From: Metopolophium dirhodum | Taxonomy: Eukaryota; Arthropoda; Insecta; Hemiptera; Aphididae | DNA: 64,000 bases | Reading direction: 5' to 3' | Assembly (NCBI RefSeq): GCF_019925205.1 | Contig: NC_083561.1 | Location: forward strand, 8,865,217 to 8,929,216 | In this document: one piece after another, positions 46,735 through 59,556 of the stretch | Layout of the letters: each line of letters begins with the position of its first letter | How positions within the stretch are numbered: the first letter of the stretch is position 1 | Translations under genes and position numbers: made by a program | Notes under the pieces: generated by a model | Seen by the model: only the letters and a program-made list of their open reading frames with translations | Databases searched by the model: none | Told to the model about the DNA's origin: nothing

Positions 46735-48440
46735 CGCGTTTTCGTCATGTGACCTTTGATTTCATTTGTCCGAAAAATACCAACAAGATGTTTGTTTATT
46801 ATTATTTTTTTCAATCCATTTCCCCCCTACATGGCACACATTATTAAGGCACTATATATAATTATATATTTAACTATAGTGCCCTAACATTATCAATATT
46901 ATTATTATTTTTGCTTTCGTCTCACGGCCAATGCGGTGCTAGTAAGCAAGTTACAGTAACTGTGTACTGCCGATGTAAACACAGGCCAACGGGTTTCTCG
47001 CACACGCCACGAACAATTATTATCGTCGTAATCTTCTGCCGTGCAAAATACTGTGGTAATAATCATAATAAAAATAAAATTGTTGACGATCGCGTAATAT
47101 TTTTGTTTTGTTCTCCACCGTTTATCATTTATACATTAATTGAGTAACACTAATACACAATACAGTACTACAGTGGTCGTCGCCGCGTACGGTTTTCATC
47201 GATCGAGACCCGAGCCCAACAAGTGGGCATCGCCGCGAACAATAATTATAATATTTAAGTTTGTGATTGTCGGCACGCTGTGTCTGTGTGCCGATTTCGG
47301 TATTTTTTGTATCGTTCCGAAACGCGGGGCCTGTAAACTCGGCTCCGGGAGACGTTCTACATCGAATTCGGAGACCGATTATAAATTCCGCGAGGGGGCC
47401 ACCTGCTCGCCACCGTCACGCCGCGCCGTCGAAAGTCATGGCCGCGCGCGTTTCTTTGTCGTCCGCCTGTAGTCGTCATCGCGTCGAATCGTCATTGCCG
47501 TCGCTAAAGGAGGACCCACTACCGCTCAGAGCGCCGTGCGCCGCCGCCGCCGTTGCGGTCCCGCTGCTGCTGGACGTGGTCGTCCGTTGCCTGTTGTCAA
47601 AAGGTAAATATAAACAAAGAATATTATTATTGTTCTGTAATAATCATTATCCATCCTCGTGGCCTCTTATCATAATCGCGTGTCCTTGATAACCCCGCAA
47701 TAGCCCCGACTCGCGCACGCACACACACGCGTAACGTCCGCGAGCCCGTGGCGTGGCCTAAATGCTTATGTAAAACATGTAAATACGAGCGCGCGCGTGC
47801 TTGCGTATACGTGCATATAATGCGTTTATGTATATCTATATTATGTTTTGTATGTAATTGTATAAGCGTATAAACTACTTTTTATCATCGTCCGTATTGG
47901 TATTTACGTGTGCGCGTGTGTGTGCGCGATGCACGTTTGCCGAGCTGCTGTGCGTGCGTGAGAAGGCGCGCGATCGTCGCGCGTGTGTGCGTGCCTTGTT
48001 TGGTTAAAACTGAAAATCGGATAGCCTTTCGACTCTTTCGGCGGACTCTGCTGTCGAAAATTTATTAATCGCGCGCGACCTACGGGTTACGAGTGGTATC
48101 TGTGGTTATGGTGGTGGCAGTGCACGTCGGCGAGACCCCGCGTGTGAAACGTCCGCGATGATAGGCGATAATTTTCGACTGATCGACTTGTTGCACGGTG
48201 CTCGATATGCTAATTTTTTCGCGAACGGTGCACCAACCGAACCCTACAAGGAAGGTACAGGCTCCGCGGTATTATTTGGTACGTACACCATTTTTATACC
48301 GACGACACACAGTTCGTGGGTGCCCTAAAACTACTATACGACGAGAGACAGCTTACCGCGCAACGACATTTTGCCCGAACGTTTATATTATGAAACATTT
48401 AATTAATCATTTTTCGTGTTTAACCGATTAGTATGGTTAG
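46735..48440 (+). promoter_or_regulatory. GC-rich REPTOR promoter and 5' leader region
   Basis: CpG content rises sharply from about 46900 to 48430. GC-only and CG/TG-rich tracts (about 47700-47990) are present. Overlapping frames on the plus strand have GC-rich codon use and are mostly artefacts. At least one exon-like segment ends in a good donor (AAAAG|GTAAAT at 47603/47604), and another possible donor lies at about 48253. The transposon ends 0.2-0.7 kb upstream. Confidence 0.55.
47438..47603 (+). other. Possible leader exon with an open frame
   Basis: An ATG at 47438 opens a 55-codon frame (MAARVSLSSACSRHR..., Ala/Val/Leu-rich later) that runs to the donor at 47604. Joining to the acceptor at 52236 would hit stops before the REPTOR ATG, so it would act as an upstream frame rather than as part of the protein. 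Confidence 0.35.
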
Positions 48441-48802
48441 GTAGGTTGAATTACGCTTTTTCACGCTTTGTTGTGGACGGTGGTGAATAAAATATTATTA
48501 ACAGCTGTTCAATTGTTAACGACAATGTGTTTTAGACTATAATAATAGGTATAATATTTATTTATTTTTACGCCGTGAGGTATGCACTATGCGTGAATAC
48601 CAACAGACAACAGTTATGTACGCGAACTATAACCTTATTACCCATGCATACCTGTTTATTGAAATATCTAATAATTAGGTACCCTTTTAATCTCTAATTG
48701 TATGATTTATTTTTTGATATATTTTCTGTGTAGTTATATAAATAATATTAGGTATATTATAATATACGTATTACTCAAATCAATTCAAGCTGTCCCACTT
48801 TA

Positions 48803-49221
48803 GATTCTGAGCCGAGTGAGGGATCTAGTGGTTTTATAATGGTGTTTATTATATTTTTTTTATCCTGTATACAAAATTTCTACCGGAAGGAGTGCTTCAA
48901 TTTATCAACACCGACAAATTACAAAAAACCGCTAAAAATGGAATTTTAATTTCTAAAGCTTTGTGTATCACCATAGGAACAAAAAAAATAAAAATAACGA
49001 TTTTAGTTTTTTGTTGTAATTTATAATATTAATTCAATTTACAGGCTATAATAAAATATAATAAAAATATAAAATATCTAGACTGATTAACCGTCCCCGC
49101 TCAGAATTGTTTTTCGTATACAATGATATGATATGATTGAATTCAAATTTAATACAATTATGCATTAAACAGTGACCCATTTGTAACCTAATGTACAGCA
49201 GAACAAAATCTACTTGCCCAC
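48803..49221. repeat. Dispersed element with GATTCTGAGC ends in REPTOR intron
   Basis: GATTCTGAGCCGAGTG opens it at 48803, and an inverted GCTCAGAATT lies at about 49100-49109. The segment 49091-49221 is a copy of 10131-10262. This links the two repeat types into one family. Confidence 0.55.
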
Positions 49222-52200
49222 TTTTTTTTCATTTATAATAATAAAAAAAAAATATAAAATATTTTAATTTTCATATGTAAATAATAATATAATAAAATAA
49301 AATGTTGTTTTTTTTCATCACCTACATACTTAAAAAAAAATTTATATTTTTAAATAGGTAGGAATGTACTATAGTTTATAAACCAGTTGCTTTTAATAAT
49401 GATTGATGGATATTAAAAAAAATATTCATGATTCATTAACTTATAATATAACTTAATAATTATTAAAAATAGTATTTTATTATTTTATAGTCCATCTGGT
49501 AAATAATAAGTTATTTAACCAGATATTTAACCCTATCACTGCGCCAGACTCCAGACGTACTCTTACATCGCTATATTTTATAATATTCTCATTTGCATGT
49601 AACCAAACAAGTTTCGGAAACCTTAGCTCGCATTATTTTAAGCTTAACTCATTAGATAATAAGTAACTTTCAAAAATTATATAAAAAAATTATATTTAAA
49701 TTGTATTTAATTTCAGTTCTTACATAGATTATAATACTATACCATATTTGTCACTTATTTTACATCTACTTTATTTATTCTTTATTGGTCTCATGTTATT
49801 AGATTTTGTACCCCATTAGATGCTCTCTTATATTATTCGTGTATTCTAAATAAGTTTCCTTTTACTGTTTTATAAATTGTATTTTTAATTATCATTTATT
49901 ATTATGCTTATACTTATTTTTTACTATATTCCCTTTATTTATTTATACTTTATTCCTTTAAGTATTTGCTCTCCCAGCATAAGCTTTGCTTTTTGAGGAT
50001 GCTGCAATACTGTTAAATATACATTTATATTTAATATATCTTTTATTAAATATGTGAAAATAAATTATCGTTGCAATAAAGTTATTATTAGATCTCAACA
50101 TTTAAATTAAAGAAATATATATATATTTTATTTTACGTAGCATACACAGGTTGCAGTGGATGAATAGTGTAGCAATGAAAGGGTCAAATTCATATATTTG
50201 AAATTATGAAATAGTAATATATTTGACTGGTTAATTTATGTGCATTAAAGTAGAGCATGACATAAAATATTTATCTATTTTCTTTACAGTATTAGGCAGC
50301 ATTTAAATGTGTTATTACTATCAAAATTCAGAGTGAAACAATGTTTTAACTGTATAGATTAATTTATAATACTTTTTCACTAGTATATTGTCTTATACTT
50401 AATTAAAGTGGGTCAGTATGGTATAGTATTAATAAAAATTCTTAGGAATCATAGAAATGTTGGATTTTGATTCCTTTTTTTTTCTGAAAAAAGAAGGCTA
50501 TAAAAAATATAGACTTACATATTGAGCTCCAATTTTTTGTTTATAATTTTAGCTGTAGAAAATTTCCCTCTATTAGGTAATTAATAAAAAATAATCAAAT
50601 TTGGTTGATTCTATAGGACTAGATCATTATTCCCCTGATATTCCCCATAATGTATATTTGAGAACAATGTTACAGCACATAGGTCACACACTAGGCGTCT
50701 TAAGATGTCTGCTAGTTGCTATTTCATATTCCAAAATCCAAATACATAAGATTTCCTAATATACCCAGAGATTTTCAAACATTCTTACACTGAATAAATA
50801 GTGATTAATACTAGTACCTACATATTACATAATATATTACTTTCTATTTAAGTTTAATTTATTTAAATTAATATTTTTCTCATACATTTATTGATAAGGA
50901 AAACCTGTAGTTATAATACAATTAGCTCATATTACCACTTAGACCAATAAATATATTATAATAGTACCAATACCCAATCAAAAAACACAATTTTTATGCA
51001 GAATATTCATGATAATTTATCCAATATTTCAGTGGGTAAAAATATTTATATATTTTGGAAATCTGGATTTCCAATGATTACTTAACGAAAATCCTTTAAG
51101 GTTTGTACATTGAATAATAATACATAATTATTGGTAAATTGCGGAAAATAAATCACCGATGTCTAAACATACAGAATTATTAACAGTATACTCGAAATAA
51201 ACGTAATCAAGATGTAATTCTAACTGACCAATTAGTTGTTATATTTATATTTTTTGAGTTCCGGTATAAGAAATTAGATACCACATCCTATAATAGTCGT
51301 GGATAGATAAATATGTTATTAGGAGTGTTTTTCCAATGTAGGTACCTCGTAAGTACTTATAGGCAGGTACACGATTACATTTTTAGGATATAAGACAATT
51401 TTTATAAAATAACATTTTTTAACATGTACAATATTAGTTTGATTTCTAATATATAATTTATAAAGTAATTCTTATAAATTATTTTTACTTAATTAGATAA
51501 ATTTAACAAGCCCACCAAACCCCAGTACATACATTACACTAAATTACTACTGAGGAACTACTACTAGTGGTTAATCTCACGTAAATTCTATTTGTCTTAA
51601 CTCATAACAAAAGTATGTGTCATTTTATAATATGAATATATGCATTTTCTTTATTTGAAAATAAAATTATTTCTGAACTGGGTACCTACTTATTTATTAA
51701 TATTTACTTTAGTATTCATCTTATAGTATATATTATATATTATATATATTGGATTTCCTTAACTTGACCATTATGTTGTTAGTATTTTATATTTCTTGTG
51801 ATAATATTGTTTAAATGTCTGACAAGTTCACCATGCAACTGTTTCACTCTTTAATTAAAATGTCACCTCTACAATAAAATATAGTTAGAACAGCACATCA
51901 TTTTTTGCATTTTTATTGCTCTATTATTACACAGGTATCTTTTTAAAAAATGTTGTTCACAGATACGTTTTAAAAATATTTCATTAATGTATTGATGTTA
52001 TGTTTATTATAATACATATACAAACTTGATTCATTTTTATAAAACCTGAATAACACTCATGGTTTAAAAAATGAATATACCCATTATATAAATAAGGATG
52101 TCAAATTTAAATTAAAAAAACAGTGTTAATCATAACAATGATATTTTAGTCATTATTGAGTGACTACCGTTTAAATATTAAGTTTTTTGCTGTACTTACC

Positions 52201-52236
52201 AACCTAGTTCTGATTTTTTGATTTTTTTTTTTTCAG
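49222..52236 (+). other. REPTOR first intron, AT-rich
   Basis: No exon, RNA gene or clear transposon is seen. The acceptor TTTTTTTTCAG at about 52226-52236 ends it. Short AT microsatellites occur (about 50117-50130, 51726-51750). Confidence 0.45.
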
Positions 52237-52369
52237 ACGAATAAAAATTGAGAAAATAAGAATTTAATTAATTCAAGAATTTTTTAACACTTAAATAAGT
52301 AAAAAGTGATTTTTTTTAATTCTAAGAAAAAAAATTATTGGTGTTTGTATTACGTTATAAAGAAGAAAA

Positions 52370-55300
52370 ATGAATAACAAAGAGTATACAAACTTTTTTG
52401 GCACAATGGAAACTAAACGTGTGTTGAAAGCTGACTATCCTACAGAGAGTTCATCATTAGGGGTACCTATACCAATAAGGAAGAATGGAGATCTTAATTC
52501 GTTACAAGATTATGGATTTGAATTATTTGATACAACTAATGATCTTATTCAAGATCCTATGGTAGTCAATAATGCAGATCAAAATTTTTTCACTAATAAC
52601 GATACTGGGTGGATAGGAAGATCTGATGAAATGTCGTTCATCAAAATGGATGAAGACATTTTTCAGGTAAGACAATTATTATTATTTTATTTATATCTTT
52701 GTGTTATGTTAATTTTTATTTTTTATCTTATAATTATTATCTTCTTCAGAATTAAAATGGCTAGTTTGACAATCCTTTATACAATTATACTTGTTACTTG
52801 GGTCCAAATTTTATCAAAATTATTTCAGAGACAACATTTTTTTATCTTAAAGTTGTTACGAATAAGTCCTTCAACTTATTTTCAGCAGTTTCATAACATT
52901 GGTTAATTTTTATCGTTAGGTAGCCACCATTTGTTTTTTTTTATTTGTAGATTTTTTGTTCTTTATGTTGAGAGAATATAGGTAAGTTCCTATAGAAAGT
53001 ACATACAAAATTCAACAATTATTAAAGTATTTTATTCAAAAATATATGTTAAAACCTTTAAGTAAATTTTGTGCAATTCATATAATATTTAATGCACTTA
53101 AAATTGGGTTACTGAACAATTAAAAAAATTTAATAATTAATATCATTACTTAATTTACCAATAACCAATATATAATAATTCTGAGTTTTTTAAGGACTAT
53201 TTTCTCTTCTGTTAATTCAAACAATGATTCAATAGCTGTCAAAATAACTGTTAACTAATAAAATAAATAATTAACATGAAATGTAGGCATATTAATGATT
53301 TATCTTAAGATAAAATATCCCAACTTAATATTTTATTGAATTTACATGAGAACTATTTTTGAATATAGATATGTATGTATAATTCTATTAACTATAACTA
53401 GGACTTGGATTTTAATGCCCTATAAAATTTAAATATCTATTCATCTCCTAAACATTTAATCATTAAAAATAATTTTATTTTTGATAGTAATGTCATAATG
53501 ACATTATTTAACAAATATATTATTTTTTTAATTTGAACTGTGTTGAATTAATAAAATTTATATCTGTGTGTAATCATCATGTGACAATCTGGATATTTGA
53601 GACTTGTTATTTCTAAACCAGATTACACATGTTGTAGTACACAAATTAAAATATATTATTTTTTCTTCTTAAATGTAATACACCCCAAGTTAAAGAGTAT
53701 CCACCCTGGTGGGCCTCAATCCTCATGCCATTTCATGTTTTGTACCTTAGTAATCAAATGTAAAATTTTTTTGGTTTTGTGATATTCTTAAAAACAGGTA
53801 AAAATGTTTAAAAAAATGCCCTGATAAAATGTTCTTGTACGAAAAGTATGCACCTGAAACTCATATATAGCATGGAGAAGCTTTATATTGGGTCATAATA
53901 AAAAAAAATGCAAATGCATTGAAATCCGAGCCCTAGTTATTAGGTTAGGATAATTGTTTGGATGAATTCATGTAAATTATTTGCTGTATATAGCGTATAC
54001 ATCCGACCATGGTGGGGAAGATAAGTTAAGCCTTCCAGTATAATCAACTTACATATGTGAATTAACAGAATACAATTATTATATATTATTTTGGAATATA
54101 CCTAGTATATTATGTATTTGATTTTATGATATCAATATATAACTATATACTTAAAGAATTAAAAATAAAGTATTCTATTATATAAAAAAAATGCATATAA
54201 ACCACAAATTTTTATTTTTATAAATGCTTTACAAAAAATTTATAATATACCATAAAGAAAAAAATAACACTTTCAGGCTTTTGGGCTGAGAAAACCCATT
54301 TTTACTAACACATTATTATATGTAAAAACACTTAATTCAAAAAATTTAATTTTGTTCAAAAATTATTATGTTTATTTAAATGCGACATTTTTCTAAGTTT
54401 CTACTTCTTTTTACTTAAATGATAATAACAGTAATCAATTGTGGAAAAATTGTCACTTGTTTTACGTTGCTATATCCGATTTTCCGCAATTGTGTCGAGT
54501 AAACCAATGCTCATAATTCTTAAATGAGAATGCAAAATCAGTGACGAAGATATCATTGGTGAATGTGGTTATTTGCTAAAATGTTTGAAGGTACTATTTC
54601 ACTGTCCCTGTATTCTGTTTAAGCTGTGTGGTTAACTTATTACCTACAACAATATATCAAATGGTTGAAAATATTCAACTATTCTACCTTGTGTTGGATA
54701 AATAATGACTAGTGAAAACATTTTACCTAAACAATATTATTTATTATAGTGAATAGAAAATTCTGAACACGGACAGTATCACCATATTTCATTTCACTGT
54801 GCAATAGTAACTTATTTACCTGCCTTATATTCTTATTATGATTTATTATAACTTACCTATATAATGTATCAAATAACATATAGCATATAAATGTTGAAAA
54901 AATTTTTTTCCTGGCCAAAAATTATTTTAATATAAAAATTCCCTATGTATGAATAGATTTGTTAATTTTTTAATTTCACTGTTACTTGAATATTATTATT
55001 TTTAAACAAAATTAAATTTTCATATTGTTGATGCTTTTTCATAAATATGTTGGTAAAAAATTCTGAAATTGTAATTTAAGCATCCCCTTATTAATAATTT
55101 TTTTTAAAATATTTTGTAAAGTATTTAGAAAAGTTGTAGTACCCACAATTTTTTATATGATGAAAGTTTTTTTAAATTTTTTACTTATTTAGTTACAAGT
55201 TGATATCACAAAATCAAATATATAATTGTACTCTATTAATTTATGTAAGTAAGTTGATGACACTGATTGGTGTACCTTATATTACTAACCATGGTCGAAC

Positions 55301-58300
55301 GTACATTATCTTACAAACCTTAGTCGAGCGTCTAGACACCGTAAATTATTTAGATAGCACATTATCCAACAATTGTTATGTTTTAATAATATTCTATATT
55401 TCTATGTCTGTTTACCACTAATTGCCTTTCATATTATGTACCTACTATTTATATTTTTGAATGATTATATTCATTGCAATTATTAAAATATAAATGATAC
55501 CTATACTGATTCATTCTATTATTCAGATATATGTTTTACAGAGAAAAAAAGTTTCATAAAGAAGGATAAAATGTACCCATGTGTACTTATGAATTTGATT
55601 ATACCACTCCAAGTTGATTCTTTTATAATTAACTTACTTATAGTAGATCACATTTGTAATCAAAAATAAGGTATACAATTTAAATATACATACATAATTA
55701 ATGAAGTCCAAATATGACACAGTAGGACTTCTTATCTGGTGCCTTGCAAGTTAAATCATGGTATGTGCAAAATATCACATGGCTAACTGGGATTTTTAGT
55801 AAAATGTGTTATTACTTACATCAACCTCTGCCCAACTCAAACTATATTTATTAGAACTAGGTAAATATTAAAATATTAGAACATTTTAAATAAAATCAGT
55901 AAAAATATTTAAACTATATATCAACATTTTTCATCATTATTGATGTTTGTTATATTTATTTATTGACTAATTTATTTTAAGATTTATGACATTAACCAAT
56001 AATCTAAAAATCATATATAAATATTCATATTTCCATAATATTTGGTAATACTTAGTTCATTTAAATTTTTTTTTTATTATTTTGTATATTATATAGCATT
56101 TTCCATTACCGCACTAATTCATTACATATCATAGCCTCTGTGTGAATTAAATTCTTTACACATATCCTGTAAAGAAATGAATAGATATAAATTTGTTCAA
56201 ATTATAATATATTATTTGTCTTAAATGTTTTTTCAAGTTATGATTCATAATTTACATTATAAAGAAAATTGTTATTAAATAAAAAGTGCTACAATTTTAA
56301 TTTTTTGTTAACAAAGTCGTCTATATAATATAATATTATGGTTTGTGGATAAGTCGATTATAATTTTGTGAATATAACTGATAGTAATGTTTAGACTGAT
56401 TAAAATGAAATTTCGGTAACATTTGAAAGTTGTAAAAACATATTTGAACCATGCAGTAAGGGGCTATTGGTAATATTAAAATTTGTTGCTATTGTTCCCA
56501 TGTGTTTTTTGATAATTTGTGCGGAAATGGGGAATGCCCTTTTTAGAAATTATATCTGGTCATACATCTTTAAATATTATATAGGTACCTACTTTAAAAC
56601 ATCAAGTTACCTATAGATTATTTTTAAACTTAATTTGATATTTAACAGTTTAGTTTTGATTACCATTAGAACTTAATCAAAGACTTCTATGAGTATTTTT
56701 CAACAATTAACAACTTACATTAAACCTTGCTTAGTTTTAAGTTTAAAATTGAATTTTAGTTGATTTGAGATTTTATTTCAAAATATGTTCTTTTTCTCTA
56801 TTATGTATGAATATTTTTAATTATATATGGCTAAAAACGTACTGATCATTGGTTTACTAATGCAGGTGGATCAATCCGATTTGCTTCACGGACCAACATT
56901 AGCTGAATTAAATGCCAATGGTGGTGAATCTTTATTAGAAGACCTCAATTTTGATGATCTATTGTTACCACCTGATTCAGTAAAATCTGAAATACCTGAT
57001 ACAGTCCCATTAATGAGTTCATACTTGATAGATCATGTTGTGAATACTAGCCCTGTTAATCGACCAAGTTCTTCAAAGTCTGGCTTTCAACTTTCACCAA
57101 ACAGTTGCAGTTCACGTTCATCACTTTCTCCAGGTCCAACAAATTCAATAACACTACAAGAACTCTTGAAGAAAGAAACAAAATCACAGAAGTGTTTATC
57201 TCCTCCCATATTTGGAACTAGTGTTCCGGGATCCGGATTTATGCTGGCTAGCAGATCAAGGGGAAATCTTTCATCATCAGCTCCTACTCATCTTGGACTT
57301 GAACAAATATGGCAGCGTAGAGAACCTCGACAGCATTTATTGTCCACTGGATCATTAGCAGAAGCAGGATCTACTTCCTCGCTTTCAACTGGTTGGCTTA
57401 AAATAAACCTTAACTGTACAATTACAATTACAAAAATATACATTTTAATTTATTTAAGGAGGTGTTTTGAGTCCAGAAGCTTATGATTTTTCTTTGGATG
57501 AAGCCATTGATGATTCTGATGATGATACAGAACAAGAAGAAGACTATTCATCTGATAATGGTTGGATTTTAATAAACATAACTATAATATAGTAACAAAT
57601 ACAACATTTTAGCCTTGTTATTTTTAAATTGGTAGACTCAGGGGACAGTGATTGTGGTGGAACATCTGCCAAATCATCTTCACACAAGGATAGATTTTTT
57701 TGGCAGTACAATGTTCAGTCTAAGGGTCCTAAAGGTCAAAGATTAGTTTTAAAATGTAAGCTAGAGGATCCACATTGTTTAAATGAGGTTACTGATCCCG
57801 TATTTAGTCCGAATTGCTCAATACAAGGAATTAAACATAGGTAAATTGTAAAAATTTGTTTATGAATTAAATTTTATATTAGTAATTATTAAAATGTTCT
57901 AGTGGTAAAGCAAGAAAGGGAGATGGTAATGATTTAACACCAAATCCTAAAAAATTACAGTCAATTGGCAGAGAATTGGATAAATTGAACAGAAGTATAA
58001 CTGAAATGACACCAGTCAGCGAGTTGCCATTTAATGTTCGACCAAATACACGTAAAGAAAAGAACAAATTAGCATCCAGGTACATTTTATTGTTAAAAAT
58101 AAGTTTTTAATTATGTTTAATTTAAATCATAATTGAATAACTTATTTTATTTTATTAAAAATAAAGCTTATTCATACTGCTTATGAAAATAGTCTGTTAA
58201 GGTTGTCACAGTATGTGATGGACTTAAATTTGAATGATTGTATGGTATAAAATCTTTCATATTTTAAAATAATTAAAAAAACTATTTCTGTTAAAAATGT

Positions 58301-59556
58301 ATTTAATCTTAATTCTTAAAACTGATAATTATATCAATTATCTATAGTGGCACTGACTTTAAATGACATCATTATTTTGTGTTATATCACAAAACTTGGA
58401 GTAGATTAGGATATATTATATTCTGGTCTTAAATTAAAACTCATATTTTATACTTATGACAATAATTTAGAATTTCTCTGAAAACGATTGTTAATTTTAT
58501 AAATTTATTATTGAATTTTATGAAGTTCTTTTTATGTTAAATTTTTAACTATACAGGTTTTTTTCATTTGATTGTTTAATGCTTATAGTTTGTTTGAATT
58601 GATTAATTGATTAATTTATATCCGCAGAGCATGCCGATTGAAGAAAAAAGCTCAACATGAAGCGAACAAAATAAAACTTTTTGGATTAGAAACTGAACAC
58701 AGTAATTTTTTCTATTAAATTAATTTAAAGTGTTTCTTAAATACTTTAAAATATTGTTTAATAGATCCATTTATGTTTATAATTGAATTAATTTTTCTTA
58801 GGACGTTTGATTAATGCTATAGCTCAAGTGAAACAGATGTTAGTTGCTAGAACAACAAGTGACTCATTTCCAAAAGAAAGTCAAGAATTGACAAATGCCA
58901 GTGAGAAAATTGCAAAAAATGCTACCAGTAAGTTATTTTTTATTTATAATAGTTATATTATTATATCACTATATTGTGGGCCGCAAAAAAACGCAACTCG
59001 TTTGCACCCACAAAAAAATTATTTGTCTTGGTCCAATTCTCTCACCATGTGAACACTGGCTAGTCCTAATGAAGCGCTCCCAACCCGACGAGTTTTGTCA
59101 AAAGGTGCTTGTGCTGGTTAGAAGGTGGGAATGTGCGAGACTGAACAATTTCTGGTTGCCTATAGTTTATTGGTTCAATTATTTTTTACACACATGAACA
59201 AAAATTATTTAGTTTTGTTGTTGAGTTAATTTGGTATTTTTAAATATTTCTACCGAAATATGTTTTGTCTTTGGCATTACTAGAAATGCCTCAAATTATC
59301 CCAAAATAATAAAATAAAATTGGCTCTCATAGAAGTCAAAGGTCACTATTCTAATTAATACTGACTTCTCTACATTCTACCTACTTATTACTAAAACATT
59401 TCAAATTGGTGTACTTACCTAATCGATAATTTTATATTTTTATTCTTATTTTATTGTTTAGGATTAAAAGTAGCTGGGCAAACTACAGAATTTGTGAATA
59501 AAGTTCTGGAGAAAACCAAATTAGGTGCACGGCGAGGTGGCTTGGATGAGCTATAG
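52370..59556 (+). CDS. REPTOR: bZIP transcription factor of the CREBRF/REPTOR family
   Basis: Eight coding exons (52370-52666, 56866-57391, 57459-57560, 57636-57840, 57903-58079, 58628-58701, 58802-58927, 59462-59556) give 533 residues. The first coding exon probably begins at 52237. The N-terminal half is acidic (LEDLNFDDLLLP) and then Ser/Pro-rich (SPNSCSSRSSLSPGP), with an Asp/Glu patch (DDSDDDTEQEEDY). It is a likely activation and phosphorylation region. The basic region RKEKNKLASRACRLKKKAQ (about 427-445) and short zipper continue to about 475. The C-terminal VAGQTTEFVNKVLEKT (about 506-521) is the family-specific end of CREBRF. Drosophila REPTOR is held in the cytoplasm by TORC1 phosphorylation and drives the transcriptional response to nutrient stress with REPTOR-BP. 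Introns of 4.2 kb and 0.5 kb separate the first exons and the bZIP exons. The intron at 58928-59461 contains a GC-richer stretch of unknown origin. Confidence 0.9.
52667..56865 (+). other. REPTOR second intron, no internal gene seen
   Basis: This is AT-rich sequence. Scattered short frames (e.g. 53597-53782, 55200-55421) lack motifs and splice signals. Confidence 0.45.

Noticed and set aside
47140..47689. Two overlapping protein genes upstream of REPTOR
   Set aside because: GC-driven open frames in a promoter region; only the stretch ending at the donor 47604 is kept as a possible leader exon.
58895..59197. An extra REPTOR exon or internal gene
   Set aside because: The intron segment is GC-richer, but joining it breaks the conserved join from ...AKNAT to RLKVAGQ; more likely a repeat fragment.
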